Part shown: positions 38,173-52,481 of the stretch, in pieces | How positions within the stretch are numbered: the first letter of the stretch is position 1 | Layout: every line of letters begins with the position of its first letter | Assembly (NCBI RefSeq): GCF_015832195.1 | Contig: NC_052030.1 | Span: forward strand, 13,039,439-13,103,438 | Direction: 5' to 3' | Origin: Motacilla alba alba | Lineage: Eukaryota; Chordata; Aves; Passeriformes; Motacillidae | DNA length: 64,000 bases | Notes under the pieces: generated by a model | Databases searched by the model: none | Told to the model about the DNA's origin: nothing | Seen by the model: the letters and a program-made list of their open reading frames with translations, nothing else | Translations under genes and position numbers: made by a program

Positions 38173-41100
38173 GATGCTGCTGGAGGGAAAACCCTCCCAG
38201 CTCCCGTGGCAGCACACCTCAAACAGTGCTGAGATGGATCCCCCCTGGCTCTGGCTGCCAGGTAATGCAGGAATTGTGTTTTGTATTCAAGCTGCAGATG
38301 AAATGAGCTGTCTAAAACCACTGTGACCCTGCATGTTTACTGGGAAAAAAATTTAAAACCTCAGCTTGAAGACTGCTTCAAAATAATTATCTTCTCAAAA
38401 GTACTAGGCAGAATTTTGGTGTCCAAAGGTAATACATTTCTTTTGATTCTCATTGTCTCCTGGCTTTTGTTTTGTTCTTTCCTAATAGGAAAATAAAATG
38501 CCATTTTCTGGAAATACTATTCTGAAATTATGCAAGATACCCATGATGTACACTAACAATTCACACCATCAGATAACAGAAGACTGAGGCTACACAGCTT
38601 TTGTAACAAATGAGGTTTGGCTCCCAGTTAGTAAACGTTGCTACAGACTCCCTGTCTCCCTCTGCTCCTCCCCATAGTTAATCTACCTCTGATTGCTGTA
38701 ATGTTCCCTATAGACAGACAAATTGTTTGGGTTAACTTAAAGCATTTACATTAGTTTTTCATTTGTGACTGTTTCAATTAGCAACGTCATCTATTTCTGA
38801 AAGCTTTTTACTTTTAAATAATTAGGGTTTACCCAAGAGGTTAGCACAAAAAAAAGTATTTGAAATGCTAATCCACCCCCTCAGACAAAACTGTTCCAGC
38901 AAATTTAAAACCCTGTTGCTTCTAAAATATACTGTAAAATACAATAGCGTCCACAGCATGCTGATAACCTCTGTGCAGCACAAAGGAAGGGGCCAGTGCA
39001 TCGCGTGAGATGGGAATGAAATGGAAATGCTGACAGACCCAGAAATGAGCCGAGATTGGGCTCAGGGATTTAATGAGCACAATAAGGGGCAGGTGGGCTG
39101 AGGGCTCCTGCCAGGATCAGATCCTGGCAGCAAAATGTGCCCTTTGAAGCTGCTTCTGAACACAATGTGTACACAGGACCAGGCTGGGAATTACAACAAA
39201 AAGTGTCTTTTCAGGCTCCCTTTGTCAGCCAGGCCTTTCCCAGCCCTGTCACTAACACACACACATATGGATATATATTTACATTTAATGCCAGAGCAAG
39301 TGGATTTCTTCTGGAACATATTTCTCTTTCTAACTACATTCAAATCCAGAAAAGAGGAAGAAATCTGTTGCTTTGGTGCAAACCATGCCTCATCTCTGGA
39401 TTTAGTGCTTATGCTCTTTTTTTTCCCCGTATTTGATGCACTTGGACCTCAATCATGGGAACACATGTTCAGCCTAAAGAGCTGGAAACGCTGAAAACGT
39501 GCAGAAACGAGGCAGCTGTGCTAAGCTTCATCCTGCACCACGCACCTAGCGGCTACCCTGCCTTTTGCCAAAATGCAATTACCCAGTGACACTTTCTGGC
39601 TGGGGGTTACTCCCCACAGCTCCCAAAAAGCCACCACGACGAGCAGTGCCACTTGGAAAGGCTGGACAGGGAAGCAGATGGAGGCACAGCAGGGCCTGGG
39701 AAGTTTCCCTGCTCCTGAACCTGCAGGAAGTTTTCCTTTCCCACAGCGAGAGCAGCCAGGGAGATTTCATCTCCTCCACTGCCCTGCTCTTGCAGGGCAC
39801 AGGGTTAGGTCCTGTCTGGCACCTGGGAACAGACTTGAAAGTGGGCAGAGAAGGAGAAGTTTACTCATAGCTATTGTTTGCATTCAGGAGGTATTTGTGG
39901 TTGTTACTGGCTCTGTCACCCTAGAGACAGGTGATGGATGGAGAAGCATTCCTGAAGCCAAAGGCATGCTGGAAGCTCACTCTGCATGCTGCCACTGTGC
40001 ATATTCTGCACAATCTAATGCAAACTCTGCTCCTGGGTACCCAAACACTGGCAGAGCCCCAAAGTGCCTTTTCTCCAAGGGGCAAGAGTCACTGCTTTGG
40101 GGGGTGCTCTGTGCAGACCCAGCTCTGGGGAAGGTGAGCTCTCTGCCCTCCTCTCAGGTGAAACTGCTGAGCTTTCCTCTGTGGAAGTGTCCAGCCTCTT
40201 CTGAAGGCATGTTTTGCTACAAGAGTCTGTTCTGCTGTATGACACAGAGCTGGGTGAGTTTATCTCCCTCTGCACACCTGGCACACCTTCATCACATCCC
40301 ACTTATTTTTACAGCGCTCTGCACAGAGGTTGCTGCTGTAAAAAGGTGCTCCCAATGGAGAGCAAAGCAAAACTATAATCACAACACAGTCTCTCTTCAT
40401 CACCGGGGTTATTATTGTTTCAATTTTGCAGGTGCTGAACGCCTGTCCGTGGGGGATGCATGAGCACTGAAAAACAAGAGCAGAACACTTGACTTCCACA
40501 CGCATTTAAGAGTCAGGTTGCTGCTTTTGCAACCGGAACAAAAAGTCAGGCATCAAGGAGCCACTTTGGGAAAGAGGGAGATGTCAGAGGTCTGCTGGGC
40601 CACCGTGGCTGGGAGAGGGCTCTCGGGGTGGGTTCACCGAGGTGGGGAGAGGTCCACGGTCTCCCTGTAGCAGCACTGACGGTGAGCAGGTCCAGCAGGT
40701 GCTCAGGTGAGCTGCACCATGGCAGCAGCAGCAGAAGAATTGCTAAAGAAGAGTCTGTGGCAGTGATTCAGGAGAGAGGAGCTCTGTATTTACAGCACAG
40801 CATCTCCCCGAGCAGGGAATGAGGCTCATCAAACAAAGGCAGAAAAGGGGTGGTGTTCAGGGGCCCAGAGAGGGCCACAAACAGGAGCTTTGGGATTAAA
40901 GGAAAATACAAACTGAGTGGGGAGAAATGTTTCCCGACAAACAGCTGACTGTAAAATCCCAGCGAGAGCACAAACCTCCCTGTGCTCTCACTCATGTCAG
41001 CTTGGAGCAGATATTTAAACACATACAGAATATAAAAATCACTGAAGGCTCTGACCACTGCCTGCATTTCTGAAGTGGTTTTCCCTGCAGGCTTCTAAGA

Positions 41101-41454
41101 CACTAAAATTTGCCCCAAAATGTACCGTTAAACATTCTGCATTGTGCTACAGGCATGCAACACGTGCTGTCAGTATTTCACAGGCCTGAAGACTAAACCA
41201 CAACCAGCTCCAGCCCTGGAAGACAAGCTGATGGGAAGAAATTCCACCCAGAAAGGTTTTCTGGCTGCTCCCGTGTGCAAACCTTGTGGGCTCAGGAGCA
41301 GCAGCGGGCTGGGAGCTGCTCCTTGCCCTCTGCCCTTCTCTCCAAGGGCACACATGCAAGCAGCACCCCACGTATCAGCCCCCCACTGCTCGGTTCCATA
41401 AAGGACACGTCAGAGTTTCTGCTGCCCTCAGATCATTTCACTGGATTTCAAGTT

Positions 41455-41770
41455 AAGTACGTTAATGCATCTTGAATTAATTTTCTTGGTGTTAAAGTGC
41501 AAACTGGGCTAATAAAAGTGACACATTGACTTTTTCCAGAGAATGATGTTCAGCTTACGCAGAATGGCAGCATAAATGAAAATTAGCCTCAAGACAATGT
41601 TAATTACATTTTATCCATTAGTAGGAGGGTAATTGAGCCACTCATTTTCACTGCAAAGAAAACCCTTCTGGCTTCATAAAGGGAAACTATGTGTTTAATG
41701 TGCAAATTAAAGTCCAACAATGGAAAAATTCACAATAGACAGAGAACCAAAATGCAGGTGATGTATATCT
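41455..41770. other. AT-rich single-copy block, candidate conserved non-coding DNA
   Basis: The block has several homeodomain-like cores (TTAATGCATC, TTAATTAC, GGTAATTGAG) and no repeat, open frame or splice-site-bounded exon candidate. Its function is unknown. Confidence 0.22.
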
Positions 41771-44700
41771 ATATTCTATTGCAGTGACCATCTTGGACAT
41801 AATCCGTGTTACTGCCCTCTTGCTGAGCTGAGAGAGACTTCAAAATGCACAACGGAACCCAGTTATCTGAAGAATCAGCCAGGAACTACTGATATGAACA
41901 TGAAATATCCTGAAAGACTCGACTGAACCAAGCAACCACCATACATGCTGCTGCCAGTACTATTAGAACGAATACAACTCATAAATAACAGCTGCAGAAA
42001 ATGGCCCTTGCTGATTTAAAATCTTCCCACTGGTTGCTATTAGAGCTGTACGTGGCTGAAAAAATGACATTTGCTTATTCTTATCAGGGTAGATCTGAGC
42101 AATCCCTGGAAACCAGGGAGCACATTCTTGTTCAGCACCTCTATCAACAAGTGCTCTGACATCTGCAGGCAGTTGCATTCACGATTTGAGTTTTGAGAAA
42201 CACAGGATGCATTAACAGAAGTGTATTTTGCTCTCTGGACTGCTGGAAACACCTTGCTGTTTATCCCGATTCCATGATATCCTCTTGCCTTTGCACCTTC
42301 CATGGCTAAAGAGCAAGATTTTCAGTTCTGGCTATGAAACTGTTGTAGAAAATTCTTATTCCTCCTAGCTCCAGGCTCTGGCTCCTTTTGTGCGGTTCCC
42401 TAGCCTGGACCTCACTCCATCACGGGGACACACTCCTGTCTGGGATGCTCCCAGGGAAGAGCTGCTGACAGCTGGGTGCAGAAGGTGCCTGGAGAGGTGC
42501 AGAGGAGGCTTGCACAGCGGGGCTGACAGGAGGCCCTGCAGCTGATGGGGCTGGAAGCGCTGCCCTCAGGGAACACACGGACACGGATTTCAGCGCCGGG
42601 CAGGAACAGCACAGCCCAGCGTTCTGATCCAGCCCAGCAGCAGCTGCACACCCTGGGCACGGTCTGGGCCACGCTGGGGAACAGTGTGTGACAAACCGGC
42701 TGCTCCAGCAGCCCACAGTCACTTTGTCACCTCCCTGTCCTGTCCCCGAGGCCAGTAAATGAGGGAAGTGCCCCAGACCTGGGCTGCTGGAAGCTGCTTG
42801 AGCACAAACAGCACAAGGAAACCCCACCAGAACCAAACCATCACTTCCATCAGCAAATCGAGTGTAGGTGGAACAAGATTTAGTTGCAGATAACATCATG
42901 GATTATCTGCCCCCTGGGCTCAGTGCACTCCAGATCAGACCCTTGAACTTTCTGACCCCAGGAGCAGCATCTGGACAGAGCTACAGTGAATTCAGAATTC
43001 CTGCTCCTACAAAAGCCAAAAATACATTCCCTTACTCAAAAATAATAATTTTAAAGTCAACCTTTATCATAATATTACCACGAGCATTGAAAAGGATTAT
43101 CTTATTACAAAAATGAAATTACTTAAATTTACCCTCATTATTGTTTCCCAGGGAAAAAAGAGGCTTTTTTTATTTCATTGTGGATGAAGCTGCTATTTGC
43201 ATTTAAATGAAGACATCTGAAGAAGAGGAGCTAGAAAGTTAGGGTTTTTTTTCTTTTAGAATGGGATTTCATGTCAGTATTCTATAATGCAAACCCAACT
43301 CCACTTTCTGCTTCATTAAATAGTCTGTCACAAGCTGCTTTCCAAAAAACTGTCATGGAGAGTGAGATACTCTGATTATTCCCAGCAGAGGCTGTGTAAT
43401 GATGGCAACAATGCAGTGTTGGTATCCCCTGAACGCCTGACTTCAGCAAACAAGTGAGGTGTTTCCATACTTGCTGTACAGCATGGATGTTTTTAATTGA
43501 CTTATCATAATTGACACACTTAAACAATCTTCTTTCTTGATGCTGTGACAGAAACAGGCTTGTATCAATGGCACGTAGCTGACATTCCAACAGCAACACT
43601 CTGAAAAGCAGGGGGACGCGGAAATCCTCATTCCATGGCAAAGATGCTCTCAGGAAACAGGCAAACAGCCCCTGTGCACCCTGACCCCTGCAGGGAACGA
43701 GCATTTTCCTGAAAGGGAAGGAGGATTCCGTGGAACGGGACTTCCTCTGCATGAAACCCCACCCCAAGGGACCCTGGGGCTCTGAGCTGGCCAGAGGGGG
43801 GAGAAGCAGAGCCCAGGGGGGCCAGGCACTGCCTGTGCCAGCGCAAAAGGCCAGGCCTGGCAGTGCCACCTGAACTGCCACCCCTGCCCAGGGGGAAGCA
43901 GCACAGGCCGAGGGTAAAAGAGAAGCTCACGGGGCAGGAAGGACAGCAGAGCCAAGGCTGCTCTTATCAACAGCCTGGGCAAAGGGAGAGGCTCAACAGC
44001 AGCGTCCAAGTGTTAGCCAAAAGCAGCATGGAAAACAGCTCCTTCTTCCCCTCCTCACACCAAAATGAGAGCCAGCGCTGATGACAGAATGTTCCTGGTG
44101 CTGAAGGTGCTAATTGTGAGTTGAATGCTGCACCTTGGAGACTGGGATTAGAAATGCTCATCCTTGCCAAGTGAGGCTGCTTCCAGGAACACAAAGCACC
44201 TCCTCCACGCCCAGTCTGTCCTGGGGAAGGCTCTGCTCACAACAGGGGCACTCGGTGGCTTTAAAAAAATAAAAATTCAATTTCTTTCAGTCTGCCCAGG
44301 CTCCAGCTGATTGGTTTTGCTCAAATACCAGGCTATTTCTCATTACTGATTGGTATTTAATTTGCAGATCCTCTGCTCAACAAAGATAAAAGGTCGATGC
44401 TCAAGTTAACACATGGAACTCCTTGTTAAAGATTTCAGGCCAACGAGCAGAGCTCCATGGCTGTGCTCTGTGAAGTTCCACTCAGTTGTAACTACACATG
44501 GCACAGTTTCTAAAGCTATTGTATCGGCCACCTACCAAATACACAGTGAATAAAGCAAAGATTTTTATTTTATTATGGTAGACACCTCATTTAATTGATT
44601 TTCAAGAACAATAATTTTAAACTAAGCAGTAAATGGTCTCAAGCAAATTCATTTTAATGCAGCAACGCAGGAATGCTTTGATTACTTAAACCAAGGGAAA

Positions 44701-45056
44701 ACAAAATCCTGCAGGAAGCTGCAGAAAAGAAAGGAAAAACCAAGGATGAAATTCCTCTACCCAATGTAATCATGCACAGCCCAGCAAGGACCGTGGAAAT
44801 TCAGTGTGCATATTCAAGGACAGGGTTTGGTCCAAAGGGATGGGTTTTCAAAGGACGCTGCTTTTCCCCTCGCACCCACCTTTGCACAGGCTCATCAGCG
44901 TTTGGGAGGGGCCCTGTGCCCTCAGCCAGGCACTGCAGAGGGGCATGTCCTGCCCTGCTGTGGGCTGCAGCCTCTCCCGAGGAGAGCCAGGCAGAGCAGG
45001 GTGCTTACAGATACCCTCTGCACATGGGATCCTCGTGCTCTGACTGCTCCCATCCA

Positions 45057-45219
45057 TCCTCTCCTCTCCTCTCCTCTCCTCTCCTCTCCTCTCCTCTCCT
45101 CTCCTCTCCTCTCCTCTCCTCTCCTCTCCTCTCCTCTCCTCTCCTCTCCTCTCCTCTCCTCTCCTCTCCTCTCCTCTCCTCTCCTCTCCTCTCCTCTCCT
45201 CTCCTCTCCTCTCCTCTCC
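45057..45219. repeat. Pure (TCTCC)n pentanucleotide tract, about 32 units
   Basis: There are 163 bp of uninterrupted pyrimidine pentamer on the plus strand with no mismatch. The TMEM132D sense strand is (GGAGA)n. As a homopurine-homopyrimidine mirror repeat it can in principle adopt triplex DNA. It produces spurious open frames on both strands. Confidence 0.98.
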
Positions 45220-48200
45220 AGCATGGCCCAGGTTCCCCTGTGCCTGCCCCTGAAGGTGCAGAGAGGGCTGTGTGAAGCAGCCAGGATGTTTTTGGGTCAC
45301 AGTTGTGCCCTCTGGAGCCTGCAGTGAGCACTCCTGGATGTGCCACGCAGCCCTGGCTGTTGGCCTGAGCCCTGCCCAAATCCCTGGCAGGCAAATGCCA
45401 CCCTCTGAGGACACCTGAGCAGAGCTCCTGGAGGAACCTCATCCCCCAGAGGCTGATCCCAGACAACCCATTGCCAGGGCTGACTGCAAGCACTGGCATC
45501 ACTGCTAAGCTGACACAGAAATTACACAAGCACTGGGATCTGCCTGGGAACTGGAAACACACCTGGCAATCCACATTTTAAGAAAATGAGAAGAAACAGT
45601 CTACAAATCAACAGCAATATCCACAAGCTGAGATATTTACCTTGCCTCTTTGCTGAGGCAGGAGCAGTAAAACTCAGTCTCCTGTGGGTGTATCAAACCC
45701 TGCACTGGTGAACAGAAAATCTGCATTAACAACAAAGCACCAGCCCTGCCTCTGCTGGGCAATTACACACAGAGCTGCCGAGACAGAACTCATGTGTACA
45801 GATGGATGAGTTTCTTTTTATTCCCTTTTCTCTAAATAAACCTGCATTAAACTAATAGCTGACAAATGCCTTTCTTTCCTGGCCCTCCCTTTCCCCTCCT
45901 CACGCTCCCTCTCCCCCTTAGATGTGACTCGGAAGGGAATCTTTCACAAGCCAAGGCTGCATTAAAGGTTTTGTGCTTTGCAGACACCCAGGAAAATATG
46001 AAATCCGACTGGTTTAGTCCTAGAAATTCTAAATAAACCAGCAAATATACAGACACCTCTGAAGCTCAGTTCATGTTTTCCTATGGAAGGCCTCAAGCAA
46101 GAAACAATATAAATGACACTCCCACATGAACAAAAATAACCAACTTCAATCCTTTAAGATCTTTTTGAGGATCACCTGATGATCTTTTTATACACTTCTA
46201 CACCGATACCCGGGGCATCAATCTCTTCACATGACCACTTCTGCAACAGGAGTGATTCTGTCTCAAGTGCTCCAGAAGGGAGCTGGTGATGTGCTGGGAG
46301 TCAGGTCAGGAAGAACAAGTCAATAGGCCTGTGACTCAGAGCTCTTGTCCTCATACCTTTATTAATAAGCTTATTTTCCTTTCTTTCCAGTGAATTCTGA
46401 AAATCAATCCTTTTGTCAGCTGCTTGTGAACAGCGCACATGAGGGCAGCTGCGAGTAATTTCTGCAGTCACATATTCCTGTGCTCCTCTTCTGCCAGAAA
46501 TAATTCCATTTGCTCAATGCTGAGGACTTCTCCAACAAATACGAACCGTTTATCCAAGCGGGGTGGGGAAGGTTCACTTTGCCTCTCCCTCCCGAGTTCC
46601 AACCAAAAGCAGAGAATGGATGAGGAAAGAGAATCAGACAGACATAGAAGAAACAACAAAACAAAAGCTGCTCTTTGGCCACGGAGAGATCAGTCTTTCT
46701 TTAAACAAATCCAATCAGAGCCCATTAACAGAGTTTCCCTCACTGCCTTCATGGCCACAGCCACAGGTAAAACGCTCCCCTAGGAGCAGCTGGACTAACA
46801 CTTGTTTTCCACAGGGGTTTTCGCAGGTTGACATTTGAAGTTATTTGTCAGACGCCTGCAGTGAAAGGTCAAAGTGCAGCCCAAAGCAAAGCTGCTGCTC
46901 TGCCCCCTCCCATGGCTTTGGGGTCACCAGCCTGGTCTAACCAAGGTCCAGATGTTCCCCAGAAACCACAGAAAGCTCCTTCCACCAACATCCAACAACA
47001 AAGCAGGCACAGACTTTGGAAGTGATGCTCAGCCCTGATAGGAAAGAGGAATGTGGAGCTCACTGCAGGCCCTCCCGTGGCATTGGGAGGGGGGCCAGTC
47101 CCAGGCTGGGGCTCTGGCACAGCTAGGAGGTGAATCTCACGTTGGTCTGTCAGTACCTCCAAGCACTTTCACACTGTTCCTCAGTGTTTCTTAGCATAGA
47201 GAATTGAAAACCAGGAAATAAGTGAAATGCTTTCTTCCAGCTATTTGTCCATGAAGCAACTCTTGATTGGATCCATTTAAGATAAAAAGAAAGAATGAGA
47301 GGAGCTAGGAGCCCACTGGCAGGTGTTTCTAAATGTCACTGAGCTAACAGAGCATTCTGCAGCCGCTGCTGCGTCCCACCCTTGCTGGCACCCCCTGTCC
47401 TTCCAGCGCAGCAGGCAGCATTACTGAAGGAATGGTACAAATGGAAGCAGTGACCTTTGACAGGGCCTGACTGGGCATCCTTTCCTCTGCCAGGGATGCT
47501 GCAATCCACATAAAGGTTACCCCGAAGATGTTCTCAGGTGTAGGGCAAAGGCTGAAGTGGGATCAAATTCCATCCAGGGGAAGGCTGGATGAAGTTCCCA
47601 GCAGAGGGCACTGGGCAGACAGGGATGAAGGTAAGGTAATTAGTGTGTTCAGTTTATCAGAGCATCCAGATTCTTCTCCCATGCTCAGCCTTTGGGAAAT
47701 TTCTGCTGGAGGGATTCAAACTGTTTGGCAAAGGTTATTTGAGCAGAACCTGTGCTGCTCCAGAAGAGAGGAACCAGCCCCACAGTGCCCTGACACAAGT
47801 GAGGAGGGGATGTACAGAGGGTCAGCGGGGTCTGGAATCCCTTTGCTGTGCCAGAACTACTCAGGCACGTGAAGAGAGCCGGTGTCAGAGCAGAAATGAC
47901 AAGTCCCTTCTCCTGCCTCTGTACCCAATGTTCCCAAGATGTGTTTCCATCTCAGTGCCTTTCTCTGCCATGGTTTCAGTTGTGTCATTGGTCTAGTCCA
48001 GAACCTGTGACAACCAAAGTGTCAGGTGGTTTCTCAGAGGCAGCAAATGCTTCTTTTACACCATTAAATCCCCACTTGCAGCCTGGGTTTTAAATGCCAT
48101 AGCACTGATGTGACTACACACCAATACCCTGGGTGTTTTAGGAATAAATCTGTTGTTACTCCAAGACTGCCCAGTGTGGGGGTAGGATGCAGAGACCTGC

Positions 48201-51046
48201 ACAGCAGCCTTCAGCCAGACACCCTGCTCAGCAGCATGGAAAGCAACAGAAAGATCCCAGGGCAGCTCTAGCAGCAGAGCTTTGTGTCTGCACAGCCAAA
48301 GTGCTCTTTGGTGACCAAGCTGCCTGCTTAGCTGGGGAACAGCACAAGGAGCTTCCCCTGGTTAATCTACAACCTACAGGCACAAACAGCCCCAGACATG
48401 CACCACAATGTGCTTTGCTGGGAGCTTGGCTGGCTGCTAAGTCTTTTTCCCAGAAGATCCATGTTTGCTAACTGCTTTCAGGCAGCAGCAGCAATTCTTG
48501 CAATTAAGATGTGGATAACAAAGTTCTTTCAGGAAGGAGAACCAAACCATTCTTAAAAAGTCATTGAAGTTTAAAGTGCCTCCTCGCTGGCCACTCCAGA
48601 AAGCAACAGCAAATTCTGTAAATCTGTCAAGGACAGAAATAGAAACCAACACAGGGGCAGAGCACCACCACCTGCTCTGCCCTGGGGAGGATCTGGCTCT
48701 TGAGGCCTCTGGCTCCCAGCCAGCCCAGCGAGGACAGGGCAGTGGTGGCCAGCCAGAGGCTGCAGAGGTGGCACTGGCCAGCTGTGTGAGGCCACACAGG
48801 AGCCTGGGGCAGAGAACAGCCACGGGGGCTGCAGAAGGACCTGGCTGTCAGTGCCCAGAGGGAAGGACCAGTGATGGAATCAGGCCAGCTCACAAGGTCT
48901 CTGGCTCTCAGCCTCTGCTTGGGACAGGGCAGGGAAGGTGAGAGAGCTCCAGAGAGGAACCTCAGCACCCCTGGTAAATGGCAAAGGCAGGAAAACCAAC
49001 TGCTGTTCTTCCTTTACTAGAGAACTTCCCGAGTTTCTCCACAGATTGTGTTCTTCACTGATATCCCTGGGCAATGTTATCAGGAGAAACAGAACAGCAC
49101 ATCCTCTCACCTCAATTTCTGTAGTCTTTTGGACTATGAGAAACCATTAGAGACAAGGACAAGGCAGTAAAACCTGCCTCCTCGATCTCCTCAGAGATCT
49201 CTGACAATGCTTCCTCCTCGACTGTTAATCTGGATTATTGGGATGTGTGGAAATTAAAGGAAAATATTTTGCACAGGAATTTAACAACCTTTTCCAGTCA
49301 TTAGCCCCCTTGCAAGCCTGAGCAGGCAGCCTCCCCCCAGCCCTGCAGCCTGCTCCCATCTGATTCTCAGCACTATCCTGCAAGCCAGCCCACGCAGCTG
49401 AAGGCAGAGCCCGGCTGCTGTGCCCATGCACATCACTGACACCTTTAAACAGCCTCTGCTCACAGCCAGCAGGATTTCACAGGGCTCTGGAGACACGTGC
49501 ACAGGAAAGCAGGAGCAAGGAAAGGACCCATCTCCAAATCACAGAACAGTCCATTCCTGTTCTGGCTGAACACCAACACCACTCTTTCTCATTCTTTATA
49601 ATCTTCCCTTCAATATGGAAAGGGAAACCAGAAATGAAGCTAACTGGAACTGGACTCTTGCCTCCTCCTGAAAACCTGCCACTCACGCCACAGAAGCTGA
49701 GAGACACAGCTCAGAATCGCTTCCGAGAGCCAAGTCTAAAACATTCAAGTTCTTTACAATAAGAAATTCCTAACTCAATTGACAGACCACAGAAAGAAAA
49801 CACATCCATAAACTCTAAAATTTGACACTGGCTTTTACAGCATCTGCCCAGGCAAGCCCCAAAGAAGGAGAGCTGTGGTTTCCTGGATGCCAGCTGCAGT
49901 ACAGATCTCTTCCTTTCTGCTCCTCTTTTGAACAAAATTAGATGTATACTTTTACATATTTTTACATATGTTCAGCTTTTTTCCCCTCTGTTTTAAATGT
50001 TGAAATGCTTTGTTTTCCCCCTCATGTCTAAACTTTTCACTTTTTTTAGTGGTTCCTGTTATCACCTTATCAGCAAAGAGCTATATACATACATTAGATT
50101 GTACCCAGTTCTGACAAGGAAACTTAATTCCATTTTCTGACATCTTTTTAAGATCAAAGAGAAAATACACAGGTGAAAACAACACACCTTCATTTCACTG
50201 AAACAGGGAGAATCAGTTTTAAATTCAAAGCTGGTTTGCCTCACAAATACTACAACCAGAATTTGGAATTTTTACCCTGAATTACAATGGAAAGTCTCAT
50301 CACTGTAGTGTATTGTCTTTCTTTATCAAACTATGGAAGTTTCATATTTCTATATAACAATTACTGGGTTTTACAGCCAGTTGGAACATTTGGAAGTCCA
50401 GCTAGTTATTTTCAAATTGTCAGGGCTGATTTTTTCAGGCCAGGTACAGAGTGGTTTCAATGCTGATGTTCCCTCTGTTGGGAGCTGATGGGTGCAGGAA
50501 ATAGAAGTTTAGCATTGCTGGCAAAGTCACTTTGAACTGCAACTGCTGTGTCTCCAGGGGAGTAATTTTGCAGAATCCCACTCCAGGGTAGTGATTCTGT
50601 TATTTTATGATAGAACTACCAGTAAGTGGTATGAAAAAGAACCAGACTTTTTTTATTTAACATTTACATTTCTTATATGCCTATAATTTAGTCTCTTTAA
50701 ATGTCAAGCTTTTTCAAATGAGCACTTTCCACATTTTGATGTTGTTGGGTTTTTTGTATTCTCCTCACAATTAGAAATGACATCAGCGATTATAAAACAA
50801 CATTAGGTATTCCAAAATCTCAGCTGCACAGATTTCCTCTTTCACTTTTTCCTCGTCCCTTCTCTGAAGGTCACAGTGAAAGTGAAACAGATGTGCCGTT
50901 ACAAAATCTATCTTCTCTGCATTCAGGAAACATTCAATTCTGAGATCCTCACCCTGGGTGATTTGGGTGCATGTCCTTTCCCTCTGAGCACATCTCTCCT
51001 GCCCCTTCTCCAAGGGGAGCAGGACCAGGCTCTGGAGGCCCTGTGC

Positions 51047-51173
51047 TTGTGCTGCTGCTGCTGCCAGCACCTGGAGCCCCTGAAATCACCCCTGTGCCCA
51101 GCCTGAACCCCTGTGCTGCTGCTGCTGCCAGCACCTGGAGCCCCTGAGAACAGCCCTGTGCCCAGCCTGAACC
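51047..51173. repeat. Two-copy 63-bp duplication containing (CTG)n
   Basis: TGTGCTGCTGCTGCTGCCAG, CACCTGGAGCCCCTGA and CCCTGTGCCCAGCCTGAACC occur twice about 63 bp apart, with few differences. Each copy has a short CTG run. Confidence 0.85.
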
Positions 51174-51270
51174 CCCCCCGGGCACAGGGGAAGGTGCCTG
51201 AAACCAGAGGGATCCTTGGGAGGTCCAGGTGGGACTCAAACATCCATGTGAACCCCAGCTGGTTGCTCTG

Positions 51271-51532
51271 CTTTATCCCTGCCTGCCCAGCACCATCGTC
51301 ATCCCTGCGTGCCCAGCACCATCATCATCCCTGCCTGCCAGCACCTTCACCATCCCTGCCTGCCCAAGCTCCTTCATCCCTGCCTGCCAGCACCTTCACC
51401 ATCCCTGCCTGCCCAAGCTCCTTCATCCCTGCCTGCCCAGCACCTTCACCATCCCTGCCTGCCCAAGCTCCTTCATCCCTGCCTGCCCAGCACCATCATC
51501 ATCCCTGCCTGCCCAAGCTCCTTCATCCCCTC
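51271..51532. repeat. Minisatellite of about 20-24-bp pyrimidine-rich units
   Basis: Monomers begin CATCCCTGCCTGCC and continue CAGCACCATCAT, AGCACCTTCAC or CAAGCTCCTT. About eleven monomers alternate, giving an effective 43-47-bp dimer in the middle part. Chance open frames at 51113-51780 follow from it. Confidence 0.88.
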
Positions 51533-52048
51533 CAAAGCCCCCCATGTCCTCTGCTGCCCCGCACAAAGCCAGGCTGAGAGAAAGGAGCCTGGTCCCGTTT
51601 GGCTGCTCGCCCTCTGGGAGCCAGCAGCTCCCAGCTCTGGGGACAATCAGCCCCTTAGAGGGTGACACACAACAGCTGCCACTTCTTCTGAGTCCTGGTC
51701 ACTGCTCCATCCACTGGCCCTCGTCCTCTGACTGGCATCCTGCCTCTGAGGACATCTCACACAGGAAAAGGAATTCTTAAAACCACTGGCTGGAGGAAGG
51801 ATGGAAAAGTCAGGGAATAATTCTCTTAATTGACTACTCTTCTTACTACTTGTAATCTAGAGGAAATCTAATTAATTCTACATGAAGAACCACTATTCTG
51901 TGGTGAAGTGTAATTCCTGATCTCTGGGGCTTCAGCTTACCAGTTGTCAAATTATCCAATTACACACTTGTTAAAATCCATTTTGGGGAGATTTTCATGG
52001 CTCGTAAATAAATTATTTCAAAATCTTAAATCCCCAGGAGGAAAAAAA

Positions 52049-52091
52049 AATAAAAAAAAAAGGAAAGAAATAAAAAAAAAGGAAGCCCCCA
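52049..52091. repeat. A-rich low-complexity tract
   Basis: Several A runs are separated by T, GG or GAA. On the gene's sense strand it is T-rich. Confidence 0.8.
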
Positions 52092-52481
52092 AACGGTACC
52101 TCAAAATTAGGAAGAACATCCAAAAATAATGCCAAGTGGCTGCAAAGAGAGATCCCAGCCTGGTGTGCTCCAGCAGCACCACAGAGGTGATGATGTTGCA
52201 GCAGGGAGAAGCGCTCTGCTTCTCCCTCAGCAATGCCTCACTCAAATCACTGACCTGAAGGGAGCCAATTAAGGCAGCCTCCCCTTCATTGTGCCAAAAG
52301 GGAAGAATCTTTTCACAAGCACGCCAGCTAAGAGCTGGGAAGCCAAGGGAGAGCAGAGCCCCAGCCCAGGACAGCGCTGCTCCGGAGCCACGCCAGGGCC
52401 ACCAAGCTGGGCTGGCCCGGGCTGGGCAGGCAGCGCCCCGAGAGCCACCGAGCTGGGGCTGCCCGGCCCCAGGGGGCTGAG

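Noticed and set aside
39573..40463. 296-residue open frame in non-repetitive DNA
   Set aside because: The peptide has no recognisable motif, its composition follows base composition, and it lies antisense inside the TMEM132D intron.
44772..45574. Serine/leucine/proline- and arginine/glutamate-rich open frames
   Set aside because: They arise from the pure TCTCC pentanucleotide tract.
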